Assembly (NCBI GenBank): GCA_041493955.1
Contig: JBGPZW010000005.1
Location: 1 to 49,355 of the forward strand
Source of the DNA: QHYU01 sp041493955
GTDB lineage: Bacteria; Acidobacteriota; Terriglobia; Acidiferrales; UBA7541
Length of the DNA: 49,355 bases
Direction of reading: 5' to 3'
Under the pieces are notes generated by a model. That model worked only from the letters and a program-made list of their open reading frames with translations. It ran no database searches and was not told the DNA's origin. The position numbers were made by a program, and so were the translations under genes. This document shows positions 17,354 through 25,625 of this stretch, piece by piece (the first letter of the stretch is position 1; each line of letters begins with the position of its first letter).

Positions 17354-17788
17354 CGCCCCTCCTTATGCGAGTTGAATGATGGCAAGCCCTCGCGGTAACC
17401 CGTCGCTGCCGCTCCGCGGCAGCCAAAGGTGTCACAGCTACAGGTCCGGTCCCTGATCATCAGCCATCTTCTGGAGATGGAAACCCGTCTTCAGGTTGAT
17501 TCTACCGGAATGGCAAATGAATTCGACGCCTTTTTCATCGGCGTCCAGAGCGGGCTGACCCGCCTGCGCCCCAGAGACGATTCGGGCCACGACCGCGCTC
17601 CGCCTTTTCACTTCTCACTCACTTTTATCAGATTTTTTCGGAGCGGCGCAACCGATATACAGCTTTCCGCACGCAGGTCCCTGGCGAAAATGGTTCAGAC
17701 AGAGACTTATGGTAGTCTAATAACCGTGGCCGCCAGGCCCCCCGGAGGGAGTCAACTCCGGCCCCGCGCGCGGCGGAATGGAACCGAC
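17354..17788. other. 435-bp divergent intergenic region
   Basis: Lies between the minus-strand gene ending its promoter side at 17353 and the plus-strand epimerase. The frame of the epimerase is open upstream to 17429, but the predicted peptide is not protein-like. The region is AT-richer than its neighbours around 17610-17660 and carries a 6-bp hairpin at 17525-17545 (GACGCC, nine-base loop, GGCGTC). A promoter-like pair, TTCAGA and TAATAA with 18 bases between, sits just before the epimerase start. Confidence 0.45.
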
Positions 17789-18820
17789 TTGAGAATTGCC
17801 TCCCCGCGCATTCTCCTGACCGGCGGCGCTGGTTTCATCGGCTCCCATGTGGCCGAGGCATTACTCCGCCACGGCGCCCAGCTCGCCATCCTCGATAATC
17901 TGGACGATTTCTACTCACCAGCGTGGAAGCAGGCCAACCTCAGAGAGGTGGGGCTCTGCGGTGATTTTGAATTTTTCTCCACTGACCTTTGCGATCCGGC
18001 GGCGCTCCGCCATGCGATCGAAGGGTTCCGCCCGGACGTGGTCATCCATCTGGCGGCGCGCGCGGGCGTGCGCCCGTCGCTCGAGCAGCCCCAGCTGTAC
18101 GAGCGCATCAATGTCGGCGGCACCGCCAATCTGCTCGATCTGTGTCGCCGGTGCGGCGTGCAGCGGTTTCTGTTCGGCTCGTCGAGCTCAGTGTATGGCG
18201 TCGGCCACCGGGTTCCGTTTTCCGAGGACCAGGGCGGCCTACGCCCCATCTCGCCCTACGCAGCCACTAAGCTCGCGGGCGAGACGCTTTGCCGCAGCTT
18301 CGCGGGACGGGCGGGCACTCCAGTGGTCTGCCTGCGGTTTTTCACGGTGTATGGACCGCGCCAGCGGCCCGATCTGGCCATCCACAAGTTCACGGCCCTC
18401 CTGGAGGCAGACCAGCCCATCCCCATTTACGGCGACGGCTCGACCGGCCGCGACTACACCTGGATCGGCGACATCGTCGCGGGCATCCTTGCTGCGCTCG
18501 ACTACGAGCCGAAACCCGCGCCCGGCGCGGCTCCGTTCGAGGTCTTTAATCTGGGCAATTCACACCCGGTGAAACTCACCAAGCTGATCGAGCATCTCGA
18601 GCGCGCCACCGGCCGCAGAGCCCGGCGCCTGCAGGAGCCGGAACAGAAGGGAGACGTTCCGCTGACCTGGGCCGATATTAACAAGGCCCGGCGCCTGCTG
18701 GGCTACGCGCCTTCGATTTCGTTGCAGGATGGTTTAGAGAGGTTTGTGGCCTGGTTTCGCACCGCCGAGGCCAGTCGGAGGTTGGACGTGGCCAGCCCGG
18801 TCAGTGTGCCGATCGCGTGA
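17789..18820 (+). CDS. NAD-dependent epimerase, UDP-glucuronate 4-epimerase-like
   Basis: A 343-residue extended SDR. G-G-A-G-F-I-G-S (12-19) binds NAD. S-S-S near 131-133, with Tyr157 and Lys161 in Y-A-A-T-K, forms the catalytic set. The segment L-D-N-L-D-D-F-Y-S-P-x-x-K (35-47) is typical of UDP-glucuronate 4-epimerases (UDP-GlcA to UDP-GalA), as is R-F-F-T-V-Y-G-P. UDP-glucose epimerase is the main alternative. I start at TTG 17789 because it puts the nucleotide motif at the usual distance and GGAATGG precedes it; the nearest in-frame ATG, at 17690, would add an unconserved N-terminus. Its last 20 bases overlap the convergent glycosyltransferase gene. Confidence 0.88.
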   Translation: MRIASPRILLTGGAGFIGSHVAEALLRHGAQLAILDNLDDFYSPAWKQANLREVGLCGDFEFFSTDLCDPAALRHAIEGFRPDVVIHLAARAGVRPSLEQPQLYERINVGGTANLLDLCRRCGVQRFLFGSSSSVYGVGHRVPFSEDQGGLRPISPYAATKLAGETLCRSFAGRAGTPVVCLRFFTVYGPRQRPDLAIHKFTALLEADQPIPIYGDGSTGRDYTWIGDIVAGILAALDYEPKPAPGAAPFEVFNLGNSHPVKLTKLIEHLERATGRRARRLQEPEQKGDVPLTWADINKARRLLGYAPSISLQDGLERFVAWFRTAEASRRLDVASPVSVPIA

Positions 18821-19805
18821 AACTCGCGGAGCGGACAATTTTTTCCACGCGATAGACCGGCTCTCTTCCCGATCCGTAGTGATTCCTCACGAGTAATTCG
18901 GCCACCAGCCCGATTCCCAGCCCTTGCAGCCCGGCCAGCAGCAACAGCATACCGAGCAAGACAGCGGCGACGTGGGGTCCAACTGCCCACTGACCGGAGA
19001 ACAGTCCGCGAACCAGCTCATAGACCAGGATCGCGGTTCCCGCGCCCAGCCCCAGCAGCCCAGCCGGGCCGAAAAACTGCAAGGGGCGTGTGCGGTAATG
19101 CTGGAGGAATCTGATGGTAATGAGATCAAAGGGGACCCTTAGCAATCGCCCCAGGCCATAGTGGGATTTTCCGAATTTGCGGGGCGAATCGCTCACCGGA
19201 ACTTCCGCCAGGCGCGCCCCTACCCAGCTCGCCAGCACCGGGATGAAGCGGTGTTGATCGCCGTAGAGGTGCAGCTCGCGTACGACCTGGCAGCGGCAGA
19301 CCTTGAAGGTGGAGCCGAAGTCGTGTAGCGGCACGCCGGAGAGTTTGGCCAGGAGCCAATTGGCGGCGGTCGAGGGCCAGGTGCGCAGAATGCCCTCGTG
19401 CCGGCGGTCGCGCCTCCACCCGATCACCAGGTCGTGACCCTGGGCAAGCTTGTCGAGAAGCAGGGGAATCTCCGCCGGGCTGCTGCGCAGGTCACCGTCC
19501 ATGGAGATCACGGTTTCTCCCGTGGCGTAGTCGAAGCCGGCCGCCAGCGCCGCGGTCTGCCCAAAATTCTTTCTGAGACGAATGGCGCGCACCCGCGAAT
19601 CGCGGTCGGCGAGGCGCGTCAATATTTCCAGAGTGCCGTCGGTCGAACCGTCATCGACGAAGACGAGTTCATAGGATTCGCCGAGACTGTTCATCGCCGG
19701 AACCAGTTGTTCGTAGAGGGGCTCGACGTGCGCCTCCTCGTTGTGCATGGGCACCACGACGGAATAGCTACAGGAGGACTCGGCTGGTTCCACAGGATTC
19801 AGCAT
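18801..19805 (-). CDS. Family 2 glycosyltransferase with two C-terminal membrane helices
   Basis: A 334-residue enzyme of the polyprenyl-phosphate glycosyltransferase type (DPM1/ArnC/GtrB-like), which moves a sugar from a nucleotide donor to undecaprenyl phosphate at the inner face of the membrane. The GT-A domain starts S-V-V-V-P-M-H-N-E-E. D-D-G-S (51-54) and M-D-G-D-L (102-106) bind nucleotide and metal; most relatives have D-A-D in the second motif. Two hydrophobic helices lie at about 232-255 and 265-295. The start has GGAG about seven bases upstream. It follows the GT39-type gene by 39 bases on the same strand, suggesting that this enzyme supplies the lipid-linked sugar used by that transferase. 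Confidence 0.9.
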   Translation of the reverse strand: MLNPVEPAESSCSYSVVVPMHNEEAHVEPLYEQLVPAMNSLGESYELVFVDDGSTDGTLEILTRLADRDSRVRAIRLRKNFGQTAALAAGFDYATGETVISMDGDLRSSPAEIPLLLDKLAQGHDLVIGWRRDRRHEGILRTWPSTAANWLLAKLSGVPLHDFGSTFKVCRCQVVRELHLYGDQHRFIPVLASWVGARLAEVPVSDSPRKFGKSHYGLGRLLRVPFDLITIRFLQHYRTRPLQFFGPAGLLGLGAGTAILVYELVRGLFSGQWAVGPHVAAVLLGMLLLLAGLQGLGIGLVAELLVRNHYGSGREPVYRVEKIVRSASFTRSAH

Positions 19806-19844
19806 GCCTTGCTCCGAGCACGATACGCCGGAAAACCGGCAGAA

Positions 19845-21419
19845 TCAAAGTCTATAGATGCGCACGGTCAGAACATCGTTGATGACGATGCCCCTCAGCG
19901 GAGGGCTGCGGCGCTCCAGCAGGTAGAACAGCTCCTGGGTCTCAAAGTAGCGGCGCGATTCCTGTACCAGGATGTAATCTCCGGGCCGGGCCACGTAATG
20001 GAGATCAAACAGCTCGCCGACCTGAATATCGGCGCGGCCGAAGCGCTGCAGGTAGTAGCTCACCGCCACCGGGTTGCTGACCGCGATGGTGGCGCCGCTC
20101 GGCGCTACCTGGGAGACGTACTCGATCGCTTCACGCAGCCCCAGGTCATACAACTCATCCTGGGGAAAGAACTTCGCCGCGTTGGCTCTTCCGCCACCCA
20201 GTTGATTGAGGTAAAGCGGGCAGTAAGGAGTCCATGCAACGGCCTCGGTCGCCGGCCAGACCCCACAAACTAGCACGGCCACCGTCAATGCCAGGGCACG
20301 AACAGCTATGGGACGGACCCTCCGCATCCAACGGTAAAGCTCTTCAATTGCGTAGCCGGCGGTCAGGAAAAAAAATGGGAGAAGGGGCAGGAGATAGCGG
20401 ATCCATTTCGCGCCGGTCAAGGAGAAAGCAAAGAAAGGGAAAAAGAACATGACCCGGAGAAAAATCGCCGGGAGTGATTTATTGCGCAGCAACAGGAGGA
20501 GAACTCCTGCGACGAAGGCCATCAGCACGGGCAGGGGTGTCTTGACGGCCAGCACCCAGAGATAGAAGTACCAGGGCAGGCCGAACGGCGTGCTGCCGAA
20601 CTTATTCATGAAGAGTTGGCCGTTCAAATAGTAGCCGTGGGGCATGTGGGTCGCCCCACCCATATAGTGCAGGATGCTGTAGTCGTTGGCCGGGGAGAGG
20701 ATGATCGGATTGGCGAGCACGAAGGCCAGGCCCATGGCCAGCCAGAACCGGCCGGCGAACAGCTTGTAAAAGGGCCGGCTGTCGAGCCCAGCTTGCCCGG
20801 CAGCGTGCCAGACGACCACGGTCAGGCCGGTGTAGTGAATCACGTACTTCGAGGCCATGGATAGTCCGAAACAGATTCCGCTCCAGGTGAACAGTCGCTT
20901 CGCCATGGCATCGTCGGGTGTCTTCTTGCCGCGCCAGAACAGATAGCAACCGAGGAGGGTGAAAAACGTCATCAGCGTGTCTTCCTTGAGGATGCGGTTG
21001 ATGGCAATGGGCATGGGCGTGAAGGCCCAGAAAAAAGCCGCGGCGCCGCCGCCCACCCCCCCGATCATCTCTTTGCCCAGGAGGTAAACGACAATCGTCG
21101 TCAACGCGCCGAAGACCAGGTTGGGCAATCGCAGCAGGGCTTCCTCGCGCGCCCGCAGCCAGCGGCGGTCACCCGCCCAACGGTTCCATCGCTCCCCCAG
21201 TTCAAGACTTCCCCAGGCCAAGACTTTCATCAGCATGGGGTGCTCGCTGTTGACTCCGACGAAGTGCCCGTGCCGGTACTCCTGGATCGCCTGCCACTTG
21301 GCCGCCTCATCATCGGCCAGGCTGATCGAGCCCACACGGTAGAGCCGCACCGCAAAGGCGGCCAGCGCCAGCAGTAGCAGGAAAATGATTTCGGCCCGGC
21401 GGACCGCGGGACTATTCAT
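19845..21419 (-). CDS. GT39/ArnT-like membrane glycosyltransferase
   Basis: A 524-residue integral membrane protein with about 11-12 hydrophobic helices and a soluble C-terminal tail. The first outer loop carries A-D-D-E-A (Asp36, Asp37, Glu38), the acidic motif of the PMT/ArnT superfamily, which transfers sugar from a polyprenyl-phosphate carrier to protein, lipid A or other acceptors outside the membrane. The start at 21419 overlaps the stop of the permease gene by eight bases (ATGAATAG), so translation is probably coupled. An in-frame ATG at 21431 is also possible. The GT2 gene downstream is the likely donor-lipid synthase. The acceptor is unknown. Confidence 0.88.
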   Translation of the reverse strand: MNSPAVRRAEIIFLLLLALAAFAVRLYRVGSISLADDEAAKWQAIQEYRHGHFVGVNSEHPMLMKVLAWGSLELGERWNRWAGDRRWLRAREEALLRLPNLVFGALTTIVVYLLGKEMIGGVGGGAAAFFWAFTPMPIAINRILKEDTLMTFFTLLGCYLFWRGKKTPDDAMAKRLFTWSGICFGLSMASKYVIHYTGLTVVVWHAAGQAGLDSRPFYKLFAGRFWLAMGLAFVLANPIILSPANDYSILHYMGGATHMPHGYYLNGQLFMNKFGSTPFGLPWYFYLWVLAVKTPLPVLMAFVAGVLLLLLRNKSLPAIFLRVMFFFPFFAFSLTGAKWIRYLLPLLPFFFLTAGYAIEELYRWMRRVRPIAVRALALTVAVLVCGVWPATEAVAWTPYCPLYLNQLGGGRANAAKFFPQDELYDLGLREAIEYVSQVAPSGATIAVSNPVAVSYYLQRFGRADIQVGELFDLHYVARPGDYILVQESRRYFETQELFYLLERRSPPLRGIVINDVLTVRIYRL

Positions 21420-22530
21420 AGGCCAGGGCATCCACAGGATCAGATTGGGAGGCCCGATAGGCAGGATAGAGGGCCCCAGCGACAGCCCCTACGACCGCGA
21501 GGCCCATGGATTTGAAGATCCAGTCCCCAGTGATCCTGATGGCCAAAGTCGGAGAGGTATGTTTCAGAACGGCACAAACCCCGTAAGTGCAGATCAGCCC
21601 GGCAACGATGCCCAGGGTCACCAGCAGCAGCGTCTCACCGATTATCAGGCGGAGGATGCCCAACCGGGAAGATCCCAGGGCTTTCAGGATGCCGATCTCA
21701 CGGGTGCGCTCGAGCACCATGGTGTGCATGGTCAGCAGCACCACCAGAAAACTGATGGTCACCCCGAGGCCCACCATCGAGCGGATGAAGGGCCTCAGTT
21801 CCGGAAGGTTGGAGGAATTCATCAAGGTTAGATATTCGGCCACGGAACGCACGCGATGGTCCGGAAGCAATTTGACGATCTCTGCGCGAGTTCGCTCGGT
21901 GTCGCCCTTGCTGCGCACATAGAAAATGGAGACTCGTTTGTCGGCGCCGGCAATGTCCTGAGCGGTGTGCAGGGGAACGAAAAACCGGGCGCCTTTACCG
22001 TGCTCCACGATCCCCGAAATCGTGAAGTCGTGACCCATCAGCATTTGTGTGGATCCCACGTGAAGGCGGCGGGACTGCGCCACCAGGTCGTCGGCGAGCG
22101 CTTCCTCGGGCTTCTCGAACGGGCGCCCGGCGCGGAACAGGAAACCTTTGCTGAGGGCGCTAAATCGGGTGTAGTCAATGCCGTAGATGACGATAAAATT
22201 GCGCGTATCCATGACGATCAGGACGGGCGCGACCTCGTCAACGCCCTCTATCTTGGCGATGGTGTCGCCCACCGACTCCTGCATGACCGCGCTCGAGAAG
22301 GCGAAGAAAATAGATGAGTTCGGCGGCTGAACCATCAAGTCCGCGCCTATACCCTCCACGCGCTTGGCCCATTCGGAAATCACCCCGGAGGTCAATCCCA
22401 CGATCAGCAGGATGAGGAAGATCTGCAGGGCGATGGCAGTCACGCTCAAAGCAGAGCGCACGGGCCGCGCACGCAGGTTGCTTGATAGCAAGCGCCACCA
22501 AGTGAACCCATTGTAGACTGTCCTCGGCAT
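21412..22530 (-). CDS. FtsX/MacB-type ABC transporter permease
   Basis: A 372-residue permease. TM1 is at about 25-50. A large outer domain of MacB-PCD type (about 52-250) carries D-L-M-V-Q-P-P-N. Three C-terminal helices hold the family segment E-R-T-R-E-I-G-I-L-K-A-L-G (about 285-297), and the end reads Y-P-A-Y-R-A-S-Q-x-D-P. Such permeases move lipoproteins or peptides, or work mechanically, and need a separate ATPase; none is encoded in the window. It is the first gene of the minus-strand set permease - GT39 - GT2 and overlaps the next gene by eight bases. Confidence 0.9.
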   Translation of the reverse strand: MPRTVYNGFTWWRLLSSNLRARPVRSALSVTAIALQIFLILLIVGLTSGVISEWAKRVEGIGADLMVQPPNSSIFFAFSSAVMQESVGDTIAKIEGVDEVAPVLIVMDTRNFIVIYGIDYTRFSALSKGFLFRAGRPFEKPEEALADDLVAQSRRLHVGSTQMLMGHDFTISGIVEHGKGARFFVPLHTAQDIAGADKRVSIFYVRSKGDTERTRAEIVKLLPDHRVRSVAEYLTLMNSSNLPELRPFIRSMVGLGVTISFLVVLLTMHTMVLERTREIGILKALGSSRLGILRLIIGETLLLVTLGIVAGLICTYGVCAVLKHTSPTLAIRITGDWIFKSMGLAVVGAVAGALYPAYRASQSDPVDALAYE

Positions 22531-22689
22531 CGACCGCGTTTCCGCGTCGCTAATCTAGCATCCCCTCTGGGTCCGGTCAAAGCCACCACCAAGAGTTAAC
22601 CCCACTGTCCGGAATTAGTTGTTTGCTTTGTCAGCGTGCTAGATTCAGCCGGTTTGAACGGGAGGTTTGCCCTGTCGCAAGCTGCTGAA

Positions 22690-23733
22690 ATGGCCGGTGT
22701 TCGCCGTGTTCTTGTCACCGGTATCTCAGGCAATCTGGGGCGGCGGCTGGCACCGTTTCTGAAGGGGTTCGAGGTGGTTTCGGTCGATCTGCATCCTCCC
22801 GCTGCAACTGTCCCGGCGGGGAAATTCGTGCAACTCGACCTGTCGGAAGCAACGGGTCAGCAACAACTGGCCCAACTGCTTGAAAGCGAAGGCATCGAGG
22901 CTGTTCTCCATCTGGCCTTTGTGATCGATCCGATCCGAACCGGCATTGTGGATGAGCGACGCATGTGGCGCGCGAACGTGGCCGCCACGCAACAGTTGCT
23001 TGAGGCGGTCGCTCGGACCAATCGCGATCGCACTCGCGTGCGGCTGTTCGTTTTTCCCTCCAGCGTCTCCGCGTATGGCCCTGATTTGCCCGACCAGGTG
23101 AGCGAAGACGCGCCGTTGCAGGCGCATACGATGCCCTACGCCATCCACAAGCGAGAGGCCGACGAGATTTGCCAGCAGATGCATGCGCGGCTCGGCGGCT
23201 GCGCCGTTTACATCTACCGCCCGCACATCTATGCGGGCTACACAGTGGACAACTTCATCCTCCGCGCGTTTCGCGGGAAGGCCAGCGGGCGGGGATGGTT
23301 GGCACGCGCGTTTGAAAAGCGCGGATGGAAGCTTCCCACTTTGGTTCCCTCCTCCGCGCGGGGGGAAAACCTCTTTCAATTTGTTCACGTTGACGATGTG
23401 GCTCGTGTCCTGCTCTGGACGCTGGGCCGCTTTCGCCCGGGTGCTCTCGCCATTCTCAATCTTGCCGGGCGCGGCACGGCAATTTCTTTTGGCGAGTGCG
23501 CGCGCCTCGCCGGGACGCCGATCCTGCACTTGCCGTCACAAACTTTGGTAACTGCGTTGCTCAGAGTGTTTTGGGCGATCGGGCTCTCCGGAGTGCCGCC
23601 GGAGGCGCTTCCCTATTTCCTCGGATCGTACACGATGGATACGACCCGCCTGCAACACGAACTGGGGCCGGAGTTTGAGGAAGTCGTGCGATATTCATCC
23701 CGCGATGCGTTTGCCGATGCGATGCGCTCCTGA
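22690..23733 (+). CDS. NAD(P)-dependent epimerase/dehydratase (extended SDR)
   Basis: A 347-residue SDR with T-G-I-S-G-N-L-G (10-17) for the dinucleotide, an S-S-V-S-A-Y-G segment at 124-130 and catalytic Tyr150/Lys154 in Y-A-I-H-K. The specific substrate cannot be told; the Rossmann motif with Ser and Asn is that of atypical SDRs acting on sugar nucleotides or other metabolites. The start is uncertain. ATG 22690 has no ribosome site, the frame opens at GTG 22636, and GGGAGG at 22659-22664 would better serve an in-frame CTG six bases further on. A -10-like TAGATT at 22640-22645 argues against the 22636 start. It is divergent from the permease operon. Confidence 0.82.
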   Translation: MAGVRRVLVTGISGNLGRRLAPFLKGFEVVSVDLHPPAATVPAGKFVQLDLSEATGQQQLAQLLESEGIEAVLHLAFVIDPIRTGIVDERRMWRANVAATQQLLEAVARTNRDRTRVRLFVFPSSVSAYGPDLPDQVSEDAPLQAHTMPYAIHKREADEICQQMHARLGGCAVYIYRPHIYAGYTVDNFILRAFRGKASGRGWLARAFEKRGWKLPTLVPSSARGENLFQFVHVDDVARVLLWTLGRFRPGALAILNLAGRGTAISFGECARLAGTPILHLPSQTLVTALLRVFWAIGLSGVPPEALPYFLGSYTMDTTRLQHELGPEFEEVVRYSSRDAFADAMRS

Positions 23734-23745
23734 ACGGCGCTGCCG

Positions 23746-23780
23746 GTTTTCAACAGTTGTGTTGAAAACATTGTGGAAAA
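23746..23780. repeat. Cluster of three DnaA-box-like 9-mers with a 10-bp hairpin
   Basis: GTTTTCAACA, loop GTTG, TGTTGAAAAC form a perfect inverted repeat (23746-23769). Three bases later TGTGGAAAA (23772-23780) reads TTTTCCACA on the other strand. The two hairpin arms contain TTTTCAACA. TTTTCCACA is one base off the E. coli DnaA consensus and is the cyanobacterial form of the box. They lie in a 242-bp gap with no gene. Function as an origin, a DnaA titration or regulatory site, or just a hairpin cannot be decided here. Confidence 0.4.
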
Positions 23781-23975
23781 GGCCCTCTCGAATTCTCTAA
23801 CTGCACGCGAATGGCACGCTTGCATCTGTTTGCACAGTTTTAAGGCAAAGCGGCCTTTGCTTCCTCACCACAGAATCGCGTTTCCACGGCAAGCAAAGCG
23901 GTTAAGTCCGGACTTCCAAATTGATTTCCGGATTGAGAACGATGAGTGACCTGCAAGCCCCGGGCGGGCGCACGC

Positions 23976-24395
23976 TTAGTACCAGCGCGGGGGTTTTTCC
24001 AGATGGATCTTGATGGTCTGCTCGTCTTCCTCGAGATCGTACCAGCGGCCGAAGGGCTTCCAACCTTCTGCGACGATTTGCACTAAGATTTTTCCGCGCG
24101 GCACATTTGGGACCCGGACGGTGCCGTCGCGATTGGTCTTCAGGTTCATTTCGATTTTCTTGTCCTTGGCCAGGACGCGTTCCTGCACGTACTTCACATA
24201 GACGCTCGCGTTCTCTACGGGCTGCTGTTTTTCGCCCCCCGTGACTTCGATGCGGAGCTTTGTAATGCCGCTCCGCTTCTCCTCTTTTCCCTTCGCCGGA
24301 GGGTTTGCCTGCGAGCTCGATTGACCGAATGACAGTGCGGGCAGCACCACCGTGAGCGCAGCGAGAACCAACAAACCATTGCGGGCGGAGTTCAT
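23976..24395 (-). CDS. Small secreted protein with a carboxypeptidase-regulatory-like beta domain
   Basis: A 139-residue protein with a signal peptide (1-24). A K/E-rich spacer leads to a single beta-sandwich-like domain: L-R-I-E-V-T-G near 47, A-S-V-Y-V-K-Y near 63, T-N-R-D-G-T-V-R-V-P-N-V-P-R-G-K near 87 and I-K-I-H-L-E-K at the end. The T-x-x-D-G-x-V-x-V-P-x-V-P-x-G pattern is that of CarboxypepD_reg/PEGA-type domains, which are structural or binding modules. It lies ten bases downstream of the M48 protease on the same strand, so the two are probably co-transcribed. The partner relation is inferred from position only. Confidence 0.72.
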   Translation of the reverse strand: MNSARNGLLVLAALTVVLPALSFGQSSSQANPPAKGKEEKRSGITKLRIEVTGGEKQQPVENASVYVKYVQERVLAKDKKIEMNLKTNRDGTVRVPNVPRGKILVQIVAEGWKPFGRWYDLEEDEQTIKIHLEKPPRWY

Positions 24396-24405
24396 GGAGG
24401 ATGTT

Positions 24406-25383
24406 CTAGAAGAGCAGGCCCTTTTTACGTTTTTCGGTTTCCTTCTGCGGATCCGACTCTGGCGGACCGTCCGGTGTGTTGCGCTTCCGCAACACCGGGC
24501 CGCCCGACTCCGTCTCGAGCCGGTGCTGGCCCTGCAGGTTGCGCAGATAGGCGCGGATCACATCGTGGCGGGACGTGGTCACCACGTACTCCTCTCGCGG
24601 CGTAAGGACCTGCTCGATCGTGCGCTCAGCCGCCTCAATCCGGTCCTTGGTCATTGGATGCGTGGAGAAGGCCCGGGCGATGCCCGCTTTCGGACTCTTC
24701 TCCATCCCCTTCATACGTTCAAAAAAATCCACAAACGCCGCGGGATCATAACCGCTGGCGGAGTGATACTGCTGCCCGAGGAAATCGGCCTCGCGCTCGG
24801 CATTGCGGCTGAACTTCATAAAGGTCAGGGGGATTGCCAGAGTGAGGCCCTGCTCGACGCCATAGGCCACGGGTCCGCCGACCACCAGCAGGGGGATCGA
24901 GACAAGATTCCAGATCTGCGCCTTAGTCATCTGCTTGGTGGCATGACGCGCGGCCACGTGCGCCACCTCGTGCGCAATGACGCCGGCAAGCTCCGCCTCG
25001 CTCTGCGCTTCCAGTAGCAGGCCGGTATTGACGAAGAAATGCCCGCCGGGGAGGGCAAAGGCGTTCACTTCATCGGAATCGATCACGCGCACCTGCAGGG
25101 GCATGCGGAGGTCGGAATGGCTCGCGATGCGCTCAGCGACTTCGGTCACGTAGGCCAGGACGACCGGGTCCTTGACCAGGTGCGAGGAGCGCTCCGCCTG
25201 GCGGGCAAGTTCTGCCCCCAGCGCCATTTCGCGCTCCGGCGAGTACAGGTTCCAGGAGCCCTTGTTGATGTCGCGCTGGCCGATGTTTTCCGTGTCGGCG
25301 TTCTTTTTCTTCTTCGGACCAGCGGTCGCGGTGGGGACGCCCAGCAGCGTGAGGGCCAGCAGAAGTACGATTCCCCGGCGCAT
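24406..25383 (-). CDS. M48-family metalloprotease, secreted, short form
   Basis: A 325-residue zinc protease. Signal peptide about 1-21, then a Lys-rich stretch, then W-N-L-Y-S-P-E (44-50), an N-terminal signature shared with the second M48 protein at 46873-48312. V-N-A-F-A-L-P-G-G (106-114) precedes the zinc motif H-E-V-A-H (138-142). E-R-E-A-D (196-200) supplies the third ligand. It resembles BepA/LoiP-like periplasmic proteases for outer-membrane quality control, but without the TPR part of BepA. The start at 25383 has AAGGAACAGG upstream; a longer frame back to 25500 has no ribosome site. The small secreted protein follows ten bases downstream. Confidence 0.93.
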   Translation of the reverse strand: MRRGIVLLLALTLLGVPTATAGPKKKKNADTENIGQRDINKGSWNLYSPEREMALGAELARQAERSSHLVKDPVVLAYVTEVAERIASHSDLRMPLQVRVIDSDEVNAFALPGGHFFVNTGLLLEAQSEAELAGVIAHEVAHVAARHATKQMTKAQIWNLVSIPLLVVGGPVAYGVEQGLTLAIPLTFMKFSRNAEREADFLGQQYHSASGYDPAAFVDFFERMKGMEKSPKAGIARAFSTHPMTKDRIEAAERTIEQVLTPREEYVVTTSRHDVIRAYLRNLQGQHRLETESGGPVLRKRNTPDGPPESDPQKETEKRKKGLLF

Positions 25384-25569
25384 AGTCACAATCCTGTTCC
25401 TTTCCGCGCCAGCGCACGCCCGAGGTGGATTGACTCGCCTGCGGTCCTGCGCTACCTTCGACCGGCAATTGGCGGAGCCGGTGCCGCAGCCGAGCCGCAT
25501 CTACTCATATACCTGCGGCGAAATTTCTGCAATCAATATTCGCTGCCGGGACATCGCATAGAGTTGGAC

Positions 25570-25609
25570 CGCGGGCCCGGGATGCCCGCGCCAGTGCGCG
25601 ATCGCACCG
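25570..25609 (+). promoter_or_regulatory. Two hairpins in the leader of the trans-sulfuration gene
   Basis: First hairpin: CGCGGGC, seven-base loop, GCCCGCG (25570-25590). Second: GTGCG, CGAT, CGCAC (25594-25607). They end just before the AAGGAGG ribosome site. I do not recognise a known SAM or SAH riboswitch. They could be a small regulatory leader or simply GC-rich secondary structure. Confidence 0.35.
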
Positions 25610-25625
25610 CCCAAGGAGGCCCAAG

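Noticed and set aside
17429..17788. Upstream extension of the epimerase frame
   Set aside because: The predicted peptide is not protein-like, a likely promoter lies inside it, and the NAD motif would sit 130 residues in.
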